In this document: piece by piece, positions 42,511 through 50,088 of the stretch
How the letters are laid out: every line of letters begins with the position of its first letter
Position numbering within the stretch: the first letter of the stretch is position 1
Virus record (IMG/VR): IMGVR_UViG_3300027861_000021
Location: 1 to 64,000 of that record
DNA length: 64,000 bases
Source: a virus
Direction: 5' to 3' (one strand)
The notes under the pieces: model-generated
Told to the model about the DNA's origin: nothing
The model's database searches: none
The model's input: only the letters and a program-made list of their open reading frames with translations
Made by a program: the position numbers and the translations under genes

Positions 42511-42763
42511 CTTCTTCAATCTCCACATTGACAGGCTGTATTGCCTGACCTGATCTTATGTTTGGTTTGGCGTGTGCCTTTACGTTTGCTTCTATCTCTG
42601 CTCGTAACTCTCTTATCTCTTCTCGTACAGCCTCTGTTACTAGCTTACCACGTTTATATAATGTCCAGCAAGGTTCACAGTAATAACGGTGTGGATTAAT
42701 ACCACAGCCTACTTCTGATTCAGCACCACAACCACAGCAAGGGTCTTCTATTTCATTACTCAT
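42503..42763 (-). CDS. Cys-rich zinc-finger-like protein (86 aa)
   Basis: First gene behind the leftward promoter at 42813-42841. C9, C10, C12, C20 and CEPC (~29-32) can form a zinc finger like the short treble-clef fingers of phage regulators; a charged helix and acidic tail follow. Regulatory or host-interaction role is only suggested. Confidence 0.55.
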   Translation of the reverse strand: MSNEIEDPCCGCGAESEVGCGINPHRYYCEPCWTLYKRGKLVTEAVREEIRELRAEIEANVKAHAKPNIRSGQAIQPVNVEIEEDD

Positions 42764-42812
42764 AACTTATTCCTTTAGTTGGAGATATGGGTCTAGTTAG
42801 TAGTATAAGTAT

Positions 42813-42841
42813 ATTATAGCATATCTAACCTAAATTGTCAA
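42813..42841 (-). promoter_or_regulatory. Leftward sigma70 promoter, extended -10
   Basis: Reading leftward: TTGACA (42841-42836), 17-nt spacer, TGC, TATAAT (42818-42813). Same architecture as the rightward promoters. Expected start near 42806; drives genes from 42763 leftward including the co-chaperonin-like gene. Confidence 0.85.
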
Positions 42842-42870
42842 GTACTATTTTATAACTAACTGTAATCATC

Positions 42871-42930
42871 CTAGTCTTTTTTATTATATATACTAACAAC
42901 CATAACTCCAATTAGTTTTAATAGTTTCAT
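42871..42930 (-). CDS. Membrane micro-peptide (19 aa)
   Basis: MKLLKLIGVMVVSIYNKKD starts at an ATGA overlap with the preceding 42-aa gene. A short hydrophobic stretch flanked by Lys. Too small to judge; listed because of exact coupling. Confidence 0.3.
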   Translation of the reverse strand: MKLLKLIGVMVVSIYNKKD

Positions 42931-43055
42931 ACTTCCTCTTCTTCTAAGTCAAATGGTATAAATGTAGTAACACCATTAACACATATCTCATAACCATCTT
43001 TATATACCTGTACTATTTCTGCTTCTATTTCTACTGTGCTGTATAACTTCTTCAT
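42927..43055 (-). CDS. Acidic micro-protein (42 aa)
   Basis: AAAGGAG precedes the ATG, which overlaps the lipoprotein stop (ATGA). The sequence (MKKLYSTVEIEAEIVQVY, then DGYEICVNGVTTFIPF) looks like a small beta sheet with an acidic tail. Function unknown. Confidence 0.55.
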   Translation of the reverse strand: MKKLYSTVEIEAEIVQVYKDGYEICVNGVTTFIPFDLEEEEV

Positions 43056-43273
43056 TTCTTCTCTCCTTTGAAGCAGCTTAGTCCTGCACTAGCACTGTTA
43101 CCACTCCTAGTCGTATAGCTCCAACACACAGCACCATCAGGCATCTCACATCTGGACCACTTCCATCCATGATCTACACAGAAGATTTTAGAGTCCTCGG
43201 TTTCAGGAGCATTAACAGTTTTATTGTGGGTATCACATCCTGCAATCAATAATATCAATAGTAGTACTCTCAT
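43052..43273 (-). CDS. Small Cys-containing lipoprotein (73 aa)
   Basis: Signal MRVLLLILLIAGC with lipobox LIAGC at residues 9-13; mature part has four more Cys (FCVDHGWKWSRCEM, VCWSY, LSCF) that could form disulfides in the periplasm. Coupled to the helicase gene stop. One of three small lipoproteins of this phage; a surface exclusion role is possible. Confidence 0.65.
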   Translation of the reverse strand: MRVLLLILLIAGCDTHNKTVNAPETEDSKIFCVDHGWKWSRCEMPDGAVCWSYTTRSGNSASAGLSCFKGEKK

Positions 43274-44700
43274 TACTTCTCCTTTGGGTTAAACCAGTCA
43301 GGAATCTGACCGTACTTCTCTGCTCTCTCTATCCACAGGTCATAGTCTGAGTCTAGAATATGCGTTTCACCATAGTCATCAGGCGTTCTACAAATCCTAC
43401 CTGATGCTTGGAGGAGGTCTTTGGAGGTGAGCCAGATGTAGTCTCTGGGTTTATTGGCAGCCAAGAATCTATAACTTGGGGAGACAAGAGACTTGAAGGG
43501 GATTTTAGTGATGATCTGGAAATGTCCCGCATCATATTTAAGGTCGATTCCCTCTGCCATGCCGCTTCCAACGAATACCGCACCAGTGCTTGCTGGCAAT
43601 GAGAGAAAGTACTCGAATCGCTCACGCTTGTTGGTGTTGTTATGGAATATGAATCGGTCGGACGGTAACTCATCTCGTAACATTCTTGCCAGTTCATAGG
43701 TGGCGTGGATAAATCCTTTACGTCCTTCGTTTTTACTGACAATTCCTTCGATTTCTTTAACGAGTAGTGGCATTGTTCCATGTTTATTCCTCATGCTCAT
43801 TGAGCCAACAGGGTTGTAGATAATTGGTCTGCGTTTCTCTGCAATCTCTGAATCAGCCTTGATATAAAGTACTCTACGGTCACTAAGACCCATGTTTTCT
43901 ACATCTGACTCACCAATTGTAGCACTCATTAGTACCATCTTCTTGGTTTTCTTAGGCCAGAAGATAGGTGCCTCTGCACTTACATCCATAGGTAGCAGCT
44001 TGATACACTCACGTTCCTCACCTCTGTACCAGTCAGTTGTAAACTCAATAGTGGTGGCGGGGGTTAGGGATTTAATCTCTTGCTTCAGTTTCAACAAGGC
44101 ACCATTCACCTCACCCAAACCCTCCAGCCAAAGCAGTATATCATTGACAGATTTGACGTTACTTGGGTACTTGTGGATATGTTTCCATATCTTTGTAGCA
44201 TGGATACCCTGTAGTACAGGTAACATCTGATGTGCTTCATCAATAATCATCACATTTCTGAACAGTTTTTGGGCCTGATAACCCATAAAGTTAGCAATAA
44301 TAGGAGTGCCTACTCTTTTACATATCTTACGGTCTTCATTGTATTTACATCCTCTGGGACCAAACTTAATCCTATGCTTCACCATGAACTGTTTGACAGT
44401 CATATTATAACGAGGAAGAAAATATTCGTCTTGCTTCTTAATGGTTCTTAGCCAGTCGAACTCGTCCAAATACTGTTGTCTCAATAAGTTATTCGGTACA
44501 GTGATGGCGGTACTGGCTTTGTTTGCCAAGCACCAGTTCTGTATGGTAATAGCTATCGCACTCTTACCTCCTGCAACGGGTATCTGCAAAACAAAAGTGT
44601 CGAACCTATTCCAATTCTTCTCTACACTCTTAAGAACCTCTACTTGGCTGGGTCTTGGTTCGTCGTAGGGAAAGTATGAGAGTATATCCGTCTTATCCAT
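43273..44700 (-). CDS. SF2 DNA helicase, DinG/XPD-like
   Basis: 475 residues. Walker A variant PVAGGKSA at 41-48, DEAH at 154-157, SAT motif (LMSATIG ~residue 257), and motif VI QASGRICRT. Between motifs I and II a region with only two Cys (GCKY...KICK) takes the place of the four-Cys Fe-S domain of XPD/DinG, so the cluster is probably absent. Likely the replicative or recombination helicase; it lies beside the resolvase and primase genes. Confidence 0.8.
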   Translation of the reverse strand: MDKTDILSYFPYDEPRPSQVEVLKSVEKNWNRFDTFVLQIPVAGGKSAIAITIQNWCLANKASTAITVPNNLLRQQYLDEFDWLRTIKKQDEYFLPRYNMTVKQFMVKHRIKFGPRGCKYNEDRKICKRVGTPIIANFMGYQAQKLFRNVMIIDEAHQMLPVLQGIHATKIWKHIHKYPSNVKSVNDILLWLEGLGEVNGALLKLKQEIKSLTPATTIEFTTDWYRGEERECIKLLPMDVSAEAPIFWPKKTKKMVLMSATIGESDVENMGLSDRRVLYIKADSEIAEKRRPIIYNPVGSMSMRNKHGTMPLLVKEIEGIVSKNEGRKGFIHATYELARMLRDELPSDRFIFHNNTNKRERFEYFLSLPASTGAVFVGSGMAEGIDLKYDAGHFQIITKIPFKSLVSPSYRFLAANKPRDYIWLTSKDLLQASGRICRTPDDYGETHILDSDYDLWIERAEKYGQIPDWFNPKEK

Positions 44701-44771
44701 ATTTTAAATTCCTCCATAGTATTGAGAGTGTTACATAAATCTTCCTTACGTTTTCTTTTCTTATGTCCCAT
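44640..44771 (-). CDS. Possible overlapping basic micro-protein (43 aa)
   Basis: MGHKKRKRKEDLCNTLNTME is preceded by AGGAG 7 bases upstream and reads through into the helicase start region in another frame. It competes with the 44-aa frame at 44693-44827; only one, or both, may be translated. Confidence 0.3.
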   Translation of the reverse strand: MGHKKRKRKEDLCNTLNTMEEFKIWIRRIYSHTFPTTNQDPAK

Positions 44772-44827
44772 CTGTATCTCCTAGCTAGTCGTTTTGATTC
44801 TCTGTATTCTTCCGCTGTATTAGGCAT
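44693..44827 (-). CDS. Basic micro-protein (44 aa)
   Basis: MPNTAEEYRESKRLARRYRW, with GAGG 8 bases upstream and a stop 8 bases inside the helicase gene. Arg-rich helix. It overlaps another possible frame (44640-44771). Function unknown. Confidence 0.45.
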   Translation of the reverse strand: MPNTAEEYRESKRLARRYRWDIRKENVRKIYVTLSILWRNLKYG

Positions 44828-44976
44828 ATAATTTCCTCGTAGTGTGGGATGAATGGGTCTTGGTTACCAATTATATCTTTAAGTATCTCTTTCATACGTG
44901 TGTTCTCTTCAGTCAGTCTCTTCAACTCACTCACTGCCAGCTTTTGTACTGACTCTTCATTGTGTTCCACGTACAA
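44785..44976 (-). CDS. Coiled-coil small protein (63 aa)
   Basis: Helix (VQKLAVSELKRLTEENTRMK) followed by a short acidic/hydrophobic segment. Overlaps the resolvase gene end by 20 bases. No family recognised. Confidence 0.55.
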   Translation of the reverse strand: MYVEHNEESVQKLAVSELKRLTEENTRMKEILKDIIGNQDPFIPHYEEIICLIQRKNTENQND

Positions 44977-45487
44977 TCTCCTTTGCTCGTTCGATTAACT
45001 CTTCTTTCTTTGTATCACTAAGGCCGGACTTCCAACCCAGTGCAATAGCAACAGTCGCTTTACCCATATAGATTGCGTCCTGTTCATCACTCTTTACATA
45101 ACCACCCCACCATTTAGCAATTGACTTCCATGTACTTACGTTAAGTTGGAAGAACTCGGAGGAATCAATACCTACAATGTATACACCACAAGCCTGAATC
45201 AGACTAGCCTGTGCTTTGTAGCCTTTGATTTCCTCAAGTACCAATAGATCGTAGTGGTCGTGTATGTGCTTTAACTCTGCGGCTACATTACGTAACCTTT
45301 CAAATACAATCTTCTCTTCTGGAAATTCGATAGTGCCTGAATCTACTAGAGCACCACCTTGAAAGACAGCATAGCCAGCTACTGACTTGTTACCTTTCTT
45401 ATCGGTGGCACCACTAGTAGGATCAATAACGATCATAGAACCAGAGAGAGCGGCTTTCCTTGAAGCAGCATTCTGTAGTAGAATCAT
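44957..45487 (-). CDS. RuvC-like Holliday junction resolvase
   Basis: 176 residues. RNase H fold with the first Asp in MIVIDPTSG, a Glu after the fourth strand (LLVLEEIKGY) and C-terminal acidic motif KSDEQDAIYMG, as in phage RuvC-like enzymes that cut branched DNA before packaging. ATGA overlap with the primase gene. The first ~18 residues precede the first strand and may be an extension. Confidence 0.75.
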   Translation of the reverse strand: MILLQNAASRKAALSGSMIVIDPTSGATDKKGNKSVAGYAVFQGGALVDSGTIEFPEEKIVFERLRNVAAELKHIHDHYDLLVLEEIKGYKAQASLIQACGVYIVGIDSSEFFQLNVSTWKSIAKWWGGYVKSDEQDAIYMGKATVAIALGWKSGLSDTKKEELIERAKEIVRGTQ

Positions 45488-46260
45488 CTAAAACCACCAA
45501 TCTTTTTCATCATCATCTGTTCACTGTGTGGTTCATCTTGTGCTGCGTTCCATTCAAGTATTGCAGACTCAATGACATCCTCACTAAGCCCTGCCTCCTT
45601 GCCACTCTGCCAGAGGATATAGATATGCAGGTGCCTACCACCCACACCTCTCCTCTGTAGTAAATTCATGTGGAAGTTCCTTACGTCACCTGTCACATCA
45701 ATCGACATTGGGTTCACAGTTTTTTTCGGGGTTGCCTTAATATCAAGCTCCAGTAGTTCACCATCAAACTCGTTGGTCATTACTTTAGTTTTACCTGTCT
45801 TCTGATGTGTTGCAGATTCCATTCTAAACTGACCACCCTCACGGTATACTGAGCTGTCTATAAACTCCCAAAGACCAACATCTTTAAGCCAAGCCGTTAC
45901 TGTGTATAATGTATCAGTACCAGTAATGCGGCTACTGAGAGGGATATGGAAATGACAACCTCGATTACCAGTTTTGTACTCCTCGAAAGCAATACCCTGT
46001 CCAAGCAATACGTCACGAGACTCATCAACAAATTCAGGCTCATCCACATCAATATATATTGTAGTACAAGATAGGGATAGTCCACTAAGGCCTGCGGTAT
46101 TCCCATTAGCACGTATCCTATCAGCAACTGTTTCAGGATAGTCAAAGGTACTCCTAAAATTATAAATCGAGGGAGGAATAACTTCCCCTACCTCTACGAT
46201 TATTGGGGGTCCGACACGGACAACTTCTTTCCTTACCTCATGGTAAAAAAGCTCACTCAT
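45484..46260 (-). CDS. Archaeo-eukaryotic-type primase (AEP) domain protein
   Basis: 258 residues. The catalytic DxD (IYIDVDE, D71/D73) and the GxHxH motif (NRGCHFHIPL, H103/H105) are both present, followed by an Arg segment (QFRMESATHQKTGK) like motif III. This is the AEP/PrimPol core used by many phages and plasmids to make primers. No helicase domain is fused; the DinG-like helicase nearby may partner. The ribosome-binding site lies in the HNH remnant upstream. Confidence 0.7.
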   Translation of the reverse strand: MSELFYHEVRKEVVRVGPPIIVEVGEVIPPSIYNFRSTFDYPETVADRIRANGNTAGLSGLSLSCTTIYIDVDEPEFVDESRDVLLGQGIAFEEYKTGNRGCHFHIPLSSRITGTDTLYTVTAWLKDVGLWEFIDSSVYREGGQFRMESATHQKTGKTKVMTNEFDGELLELDIKATPKKTVNPMSIDVTGDVRNFHMNLLQRRGVGGRHLHIYILWQSGKEAGLSEDVIESAILEWNAAQDEPHSEQMMMKKIGGFR

Positions 46261-46399
46261 ATTTAGCTCCTTTTCGTCTGTTCTCTTCCGCTGTTAATAT
46301 CTGCAAATTCAACAACTCATGATTACCTCCTTTATTCTTAGAAGATTTGTGGAATTGTTGTAATTCTTTGCTGACCTTACAGGTGCTACACTGTCTCAT
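46253..46399 (-). pseudogene. HNH endonuclease remnant lacking its catalytic core (48 aa)
   Basis: Keeps the N-terminal CxxC ribbon start (MRQCSTCKVSKELQQFH) and the C-terminal NLQILTAEENRRKGAKYE, but the middle with the HNH motif is missing, leaving an in-frame 48-codon fusion. The end still provides AAAAGGAG and the ATG of the primase gene, which may be why this stub is kept. Confidence 0.75.
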
Positions 46400-46536
46400 T
46401 TGCCACCTCTCTTTGTGTGATCTATAAGTTTTATAATCTCTACTAAATGAGACCTTAATCCGTCAAGGTCTTTTAGTGGGTTGGCTGCTACAGTGTTCAG
46501 GAAATCAAAAAGTTCTTCTAGTCTTTCCTTAGTCAT
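46396..46536 (-). CDS. Helical micro-protein (46 aa)
   Basis: MTKERLEELFDFLNTVAANP starts after GGAG with 6-base spacing and ends ATGA with the HNH remnant. Two predicted helices. Function unknown. Confidence 0.55.
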   Translation of the reverse strand: MTKERLEELFDFLNTVAANPLKDLDGLRSHLVEIIKLIDHTKRGGK

Positions 46537-46539
46537 CGT

Positions 46540-47319
46540 CTACTCCAGTGTGTTAATTAGTTTAATCTCAGTTGCTGACATAGAATTGAAAGGCTTAAAC
46601 TCGCCAGATACAATATCAATTGGGTAACTGATAAGAGGACATCCACTGAATACAAGTTTCACACTACCAAACAATGTCTTACGTTCTAGCTCGGTGGTTG
46701 ATTCTCGTAACTCAGGAGTACAGCTTACAGTTTCAACTGCATCAGCAGCACCATCTACTACAGCATCCATACCATATATCCAATAGTCATCTCTAACTCG
46801 TGCCTTAAAAGCAGGTAGTGGCATGTTCATTCTAAGTGCTTGTCGTACTGTTAGCTCAGATACCTGTCTTTCAATCAATGTAATCAAGGTTCTTTGTTGT
46901 GGAACAGGTGCTGCGGGAAGACTGTAACTAGCCTCGTGCTGCATGATGATCGAGTGACTCATAACAATACGTCTTGGACATTCCTGTAGGATAGCGAAAG
47001 CCATACTAGCAGCAAACTCTGCAATGCACACTATCTTTTTTTCAGTGGCTCGGAAATACGATATCAGTGCTGCTCCTGCTTGTACACTGCCTCCCGGACT
47101 ACTAATGAAAAGGTACACGGTTTCGTCAGCCGTATCCTCAATGTCATTAATAAGTTTGGAGATTGATTTGTCTCTAACAGCATCACTAAAAACCACCGTG
47201 TTGGTAGTCTTAAGTGTGATATCTGCTACAGTACTGTCTTGTTCGGCGACTGCCTCCCTAGCAAGTGGAACTGTGACTACTAGTGCTGCTACTACTGCTG
47301 CTTTAATAAGTGTATTCAT
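46540..47319 (-). CDS. Exported ClpP/SppA-like serine protease
   Basis: Start with AAGGAG 8 bases upstream and ATGA coupling (a longer reading to 47343 lacks this). Residues 1-25 form a signal peptide (LIKAAVVAALVVTVPLA). The ClpP-type core follows: SSPGGSVQAG (oxyanion region, 73-82), catalytic Ser in FAASMAF (S105) and His in IMQHEA (H128). C-terminal ~100 residues with two Cys are extra. Unlike cytoplasmic phage prohead proteases, it should act in the periplasm; substrate unknown. Confidence 0.7.
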   Translation of the reverse strand: MNTLIKAAVVAALVVTVPLAREAVAEQDSTVADITLKTTNTVVFSDAVRDKSISKLINDIEDTADETVYLFISSPGGSVQAGAALISYFRATEKKIVCIAEFAASMAFAILQECPRRIVMSHSIIMQHEASYSLPAAPVPQQRTLITLIERQVSELTVRQALRMNMPLPAFKARVRDDYWIYGMDAVVDGAADAVETVSCTPELRESTTELERKTLFGSVKLVFSGCPLISYPIDIVSGEFKPFNSMSATEIKLINTLE

Positions 47320-47549
47320 CCTTGGTACTCCTTTGGACCGCATGTAATACGGTACTTTAATGGTTTAACTATATGGAACACCGCTACACAGGGGTTACGT
47401 GGTCCATAATCTTCTTTGCATGTTCTTTGTGCGTTGGTTAGTGTCCATTCATCTACCCAAGTAATCTCGTGTGCTACAGGTGCCTTGAGTTCAAAGAGAG
47501 GACAGACCAGATAGGCTGCGAGCAGTAGATTAGTCACGACTCCTCCCAT
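47316..47549 (-). CDS. Exported or membrane-anchored Cys-containing protein (77 aa)
   Basis: N-terminal hydrophobic segment (TNLLLAAYLVCPLF) then a soluble part with three more Cys. The ATG at 47549 lies too close to its purine run; a GTG four codons on, after GGAGGAG, may be the true start. Adjacent to the exported protease and could be its partner. Confidence 0.5.
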   Translation of the reverse strand: MGGVVTNLLLAAYLVCPLFELKAPVAHEITWVDEWTLTNAQRTCKEDYGPRNPCVAVFHIVKPLKYRITCGPKEYQG

Positions 47550-47761
47550 TCCTCAAGCTGTAATACTGCTAAGTCTAAAACTCCAATAGCCGCTGGTAGT
47601 TCTACAACGTCGGCAACAACTACACTTCTTGCAGCCTTGGCCACCTTACGGAGCAAGTGGATTTCTTTGATAAGCATAGGTACTTTACTTGCTAGATAGC
47701 TAGAACCTACATTGCTTGTCATTTCACGCTGTAAATCGTCTAATTGTTTCTCACTAAGCAT
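47534..47761 (-). CDS. Small helical protein (75 aa)
   Basis: Amphipathic helices (LSEKQLDDLQREM; VPMLIKEIHLLRKVAKAA) with a Val/Ala-rich C-terminal half and acidic end. Overlaps its downstream gene by 16 bases. No family recognised. Confidence 0.55.
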   Translation of the reverse strand: MLSEKQLDDLQREMTSNVGSSYLASKVPMLIKEIHLLRKVAKAARSVVVADVVELPAAIGVLDLAVLQLEEWEES

Positions 47762-47792
47762 TACTTGTCCCTTCTGGCTCAGTTAGCCAGTG

Positions 47793-47870
47793 TTAATTTA
47801 AAAAGCCGCCTATCGCAATAAGTGCGAGGAATATTATCATTACTAGCAATATGTTATCAATCAAGCTCAT
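47793..47870 (-). CDS. Single-pass membrane micro-peptide (25 aa)
   Basis: MSLIDNILLVMIIFLALIAI then GGFLN, almost entirely a transmembrane helix, with AAGGA 8 bases before the ATG. Similar free-standing hydrophobic peptides occur elsewhere in this window. Function unknown. Confidence 0.45.
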   Translation of the reverse strand: MSLIDNILLVMIIFLALIAIGGFLN

Positions 47871-47909
47871 TACTTGTTCCTTTCACGCTTATAGCTGATT
47901 TAATCATAG

Positions 47910-48068
47910 TTATTTGAACGGCTCATAATCGTCACAAACCGAATCCGCTAATTTATACCCTTCGTGTTTTTTGCATTGCATGGTTCGCTTGCCATCAATA
48001 AAAACAACTTTCTTACAATTTGAACACGTATTAGCCTGTCGAAAATTCGGATCTTTTTTCTTACTCAT
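47910..48068 (-). CDS. Small zinc-finger-like protein (52 aa)
   Basis: Start MSKKKDPNFRQ chosen for GGAGG 9 bases upstream. CSNC, then C and C (MQCKKH, SVCDDYEP) form a CxxC...C...C pattern typical of small zinc-binding phage proteins. The stretch between it and 47793 has no other feature. Confidence 0.55.
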   Translation of the reverse strand: MSKKKDPNFRQANTCSNCKKVVFIDGKRTMQCKKHEGYKLADSVCDDYEPFK

Positions 48069-48402
48069 TACTTGTTCCCTCCACGCCACGGGCTTCACGG
48101 TCCTTGGTTCTGTTTTTCAATTCGTCAACAGCATGTGTCAGATATGCACAGGCCCTAGCGTTCTCACGGCACGGATATTTAGCGTTCAACTTGCCTATAA
48201 TCTGCAAGGCAGCATGTATCAGCGTATCAACTTGACAACCGTTCACACCGTTTTCTTTGATCGGGCCGTTTTGGATTTTGAATAAGATACTATTAGTCAC
48301 ATGATTAACTTCAATGTAACTAGGACTAGGGTGCTTCCAGTTTGTTTCAATAACCTTAAAGCCACCGATCTCTGTTACGCCTTTTAATGTTTCTAGTGCC
48401 AT
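48061..48402 (-). CDS. Acb2/Tad1-like cyclic-nucleotide sponge (anti-CBASS/Thoeris candidate)
   Basis: 113 residues; start by TAATG. Two blocks recall the phage Acb2/Tad1 hairpin-domain family: FKIQNGPIKENGVNGC (41-56) and PCRENARACAYLTHAVDELK then RTKDREARGVEGT (78-110). Members form oligomers that trap signals such as cyclic oligonucleotides (Acb2, against CBASS) or gcADPR (Tad1, against Thoeris). Whether this one binds either is unknown. It sits among early leftward genes of small unknown proteins, as anti-defence genes often do. Assignment is by motif memory, without alignment. Confidence 0.6.
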   Translation of the reverse strand: MALETLKGVTEIGGFKVIETNWKHPSPSYIEVNHVTNSILFKIQNGPIKENGVNGCQVDTLIHAALQIIGKLNAKYPCRENARACAYLTHAVDELKNRTKDREARGVEGTSNE

Positions 48403-48590
48403 TAGTATCCATCCCGAAACCATCCGGTTCCTTCTAAGTTAAAGCTCGTACCTGAGCTGATTTGTTTCTCCAATCCTTCAGTATTCTCACAGTGTTCACA
48501 CTTTTCTGGTGGAACTTTGTAGTCTTTCATACTTCTGGATACCACTGTAATTTGTTCACACTCTTTACAAAGCCAATCGTATTTAGGCAT
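48402..48590 (-). CDS. FmdB-type zinc ribbon protein (62 aa)
   Basis: Starts MPKYDWLCKECEQ; CxxC...CxxC (LCKEC, KCEHC) then ISSGTSFNLEGTGWF, the classic FmdB regulatory zinc-ribbon layout (short N-terminal strand, two knuckles, GxGF-like end). Widespread small proteins of uncertain role. An upstream extension inside the phosphoesterase gene is less likely. Confidence 0.75.
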   Translation of the reverse strand: MPKYDWLCKECEQITVVSRSMKDYKVPPEKCEHCENTEGLEKQISSGTSFNLEGTGWFRDGY

Positions 48591-48591
48591 C

Positions 48592-49320
48592 CTAAAATAC
48601 CTCACCAATCCAGCGTCCACTCTTATCAAGTATCATAGGTATCAACATTGGTACACCATATAGGATAACAGTACAACCAAGTAAAGGTCTATTAAGGTTC
48701 AGCTTATTATAGGCAAACGCTCGGCTCTTCTTATCAATTAAACAACCAGACATTACCGCCCAAATTAATGAGTTAGGATTACCTGCATATTTAATACTGA
48801 AGTCTTCATGGAAGTGACCACAGATGAATCGTTGACCTCTCTGTTGTGCAACTTGTAGTGCATTCTTACGAATACCATGAGCTACATAAAGATCAGGCAG
48901 GTGTATTGATCCTGTTTCGATTGTTAAGTCATCAACAAATTTCCACTTTTCTCCGACCTCATAGATATCATTGTAGCTTTTGATTAAGTCCTTTGGAATA
49001 CCATTTGCAAGGAACTTACGTAGTGGTAAATCACCGTGGTTACTACCAACAATGTACTGCTCAGGGATAACCTTCTCCCACTCAGCGATCTTCTTTACTG
49101 ACAGCTCTAGTTCATCACCAGCACTAAGTAAATCTGGATCATTGTCATGGAAACTAATTGCATGGAAGTCCAGCATGTCACCCAGATTAATTACTAAATC
49201 CGGCGTATAACTTTTTTTCACTGCTTTGATAAATTCAAGTGCGTCTGGATGCTCATACGGAATGTGCAAGTCAGGCACCATCAGTATCACATCTTCTCTG
49301 TAATCTCGTTTAATTCTCAT
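48592..49320 (-). CDS. Calcineurin-like metallophosphoesterase
   Basis: 242 residues, GGAGGAG upstream. Metal-site motifs in order: D-x-H (VPDLHIPYEH, 16-25), GD (INLGDMLDFH), GSNH (a GNHD variant, 92-95), an HG (VAHGIR) and GHFH. Fits phage phosphoesterases acting on nucleic acids or phosphoproteins. Exact substrate unknown. Confidence 0.85.
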   Translation of the reverse strand: MRIKRDYREDVILMVPDLHIPYEHPDALEFIKAVKKSYTPDLVINLGDMLDFHAISFHDNDPDLLSAGDELELSVKKIAEWEKVIPEQYIVGSNHGDLPLRKFLANGIPKDLIKSYNDIYEVGEKWKFVDDLTIETGSIHLPDLYVAHGIRKNALQVAQQRGQRFICGHFHEDFSIKYAGNPNSLIWAVMSGCLIDKKSRAFAYNKLNLNRPLLGCTVILYGVPMLIPMILDKSGRWIGEVF

Positions 49321-49561
49321 TTGTTCTCCTCCATTTTACTACCACAACTGGCAGTAATAATATTACATTTGCTGCGTAATTAAATATCAATGCTATATCC
49401 TTTAAGGACACTGCATACACGGCCATAAGAGCCTCTCCCGTAAACCATAAGATCAGGAACGGTGTTTGTACATCTGCTTTATTGTGTTTAATGGCTTCCC
49501 AACTGAGAGGCACAGCACATACAGCCAGAAGTACGGCACCTGCCCAACTAATCAGTTCCAT
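49310..49561 (-). CDS. SemiSWEET/PQ-loop-like membrane protein (83 aa)
   Basis: Three hydrophobic helices (~4-22, 35-52, 58-76). The first ends CAVPLSWEAIKHNKAD, close to the PQ-loop pattern (P-Q/L followed by polar linker) of SemiSWEET transporters, and the second starts TPFLILWFTGEALM. SemiSWEETs dimerise to move sugars; PQ-loop proteins are sometimes found in phages. Substrate and topology not determined. Confidence 0.55.
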   Translation of the reverse strand: MELISWAGAVLLAVCAVPLSWEAIKHNKADVQTPFLILWFTGEALMAVYAVSLKDIALIFNYAANVILLLPVVVVKWRRTNEN

Positions 49562-50087
49562 CAGTGTCCTCCACTAGTGTTAGTCCAGTCTTCTTCTTCT
49601 CTAGTTTAGGAAGTCCTAACTTCTTTGTTAGGAACTCCTCTCTTACATCCTCGTCATCAGAATCGGGGCGCTTAAACAGTTCCTCTTCAATAGACATCCG
49701 TGCCGCCAATGCTTTCTTAGAGAATCCTTCTTCAAATGCTCTATCAAAGTTTGTTACTGTAGTCTCGGCCAGTGCAGCAAGTTGCATACCTGCTATGGTT
49801 ATACGGTCTTCAAGCTGTGCCCAATCAACTGTTACATCATTGTGTAAATACAACAAACAGTTTACCATATCACCAAAGAACATTGCGTGACCTGTCTCAT
49901 AGTTTTTCATGTGTAGTCCGGCACCAAGTCCTTCCAATTGTGAGTCCTCTGTAAATGAGAGTACCCATTCTTGTGGTTCTTGTAGAGCTGGTTTGATGTC
50001 AAAAGGTATGTGTATTGGGTATCTAGGATTGTTAGCTAACATCACTGCCGCCAACTTGACTCCTATTGTTGCTATTAATTCTACCAT
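49548..50087 (-). CDS. Protein of unknown function (179 aa)
   Basis: Mixed alpha/beta; hydrophobic N-terminus (MVELIATIGVKLAAVMLA), a central MHMKNYETGHAMFFGD-like region, and a charged C-terminus (DSDDEDVREEFLTKKLG). Overlaps the SemiSWEET-like gene by 14 bases. No family recognised. Confidence 0.55.
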   Translation of the reverse strand: MVELIATIGVKLAAVMLANNPRYPIHIPFDIKPALQEPQEWVLSFTEDSQLEGLGAGLHMKNYETGHAMFFGDMVNCLLYLHNDVTVDWAQLEDRITIAGMQLAALAETTVTNFDRAFEEGFSKKALAARMSIEEELFKRPDSDDEDVREEFLTKKLGLPKLEKKKTGLTLVEDTDGTD

Positions 50088-50088
50088 C

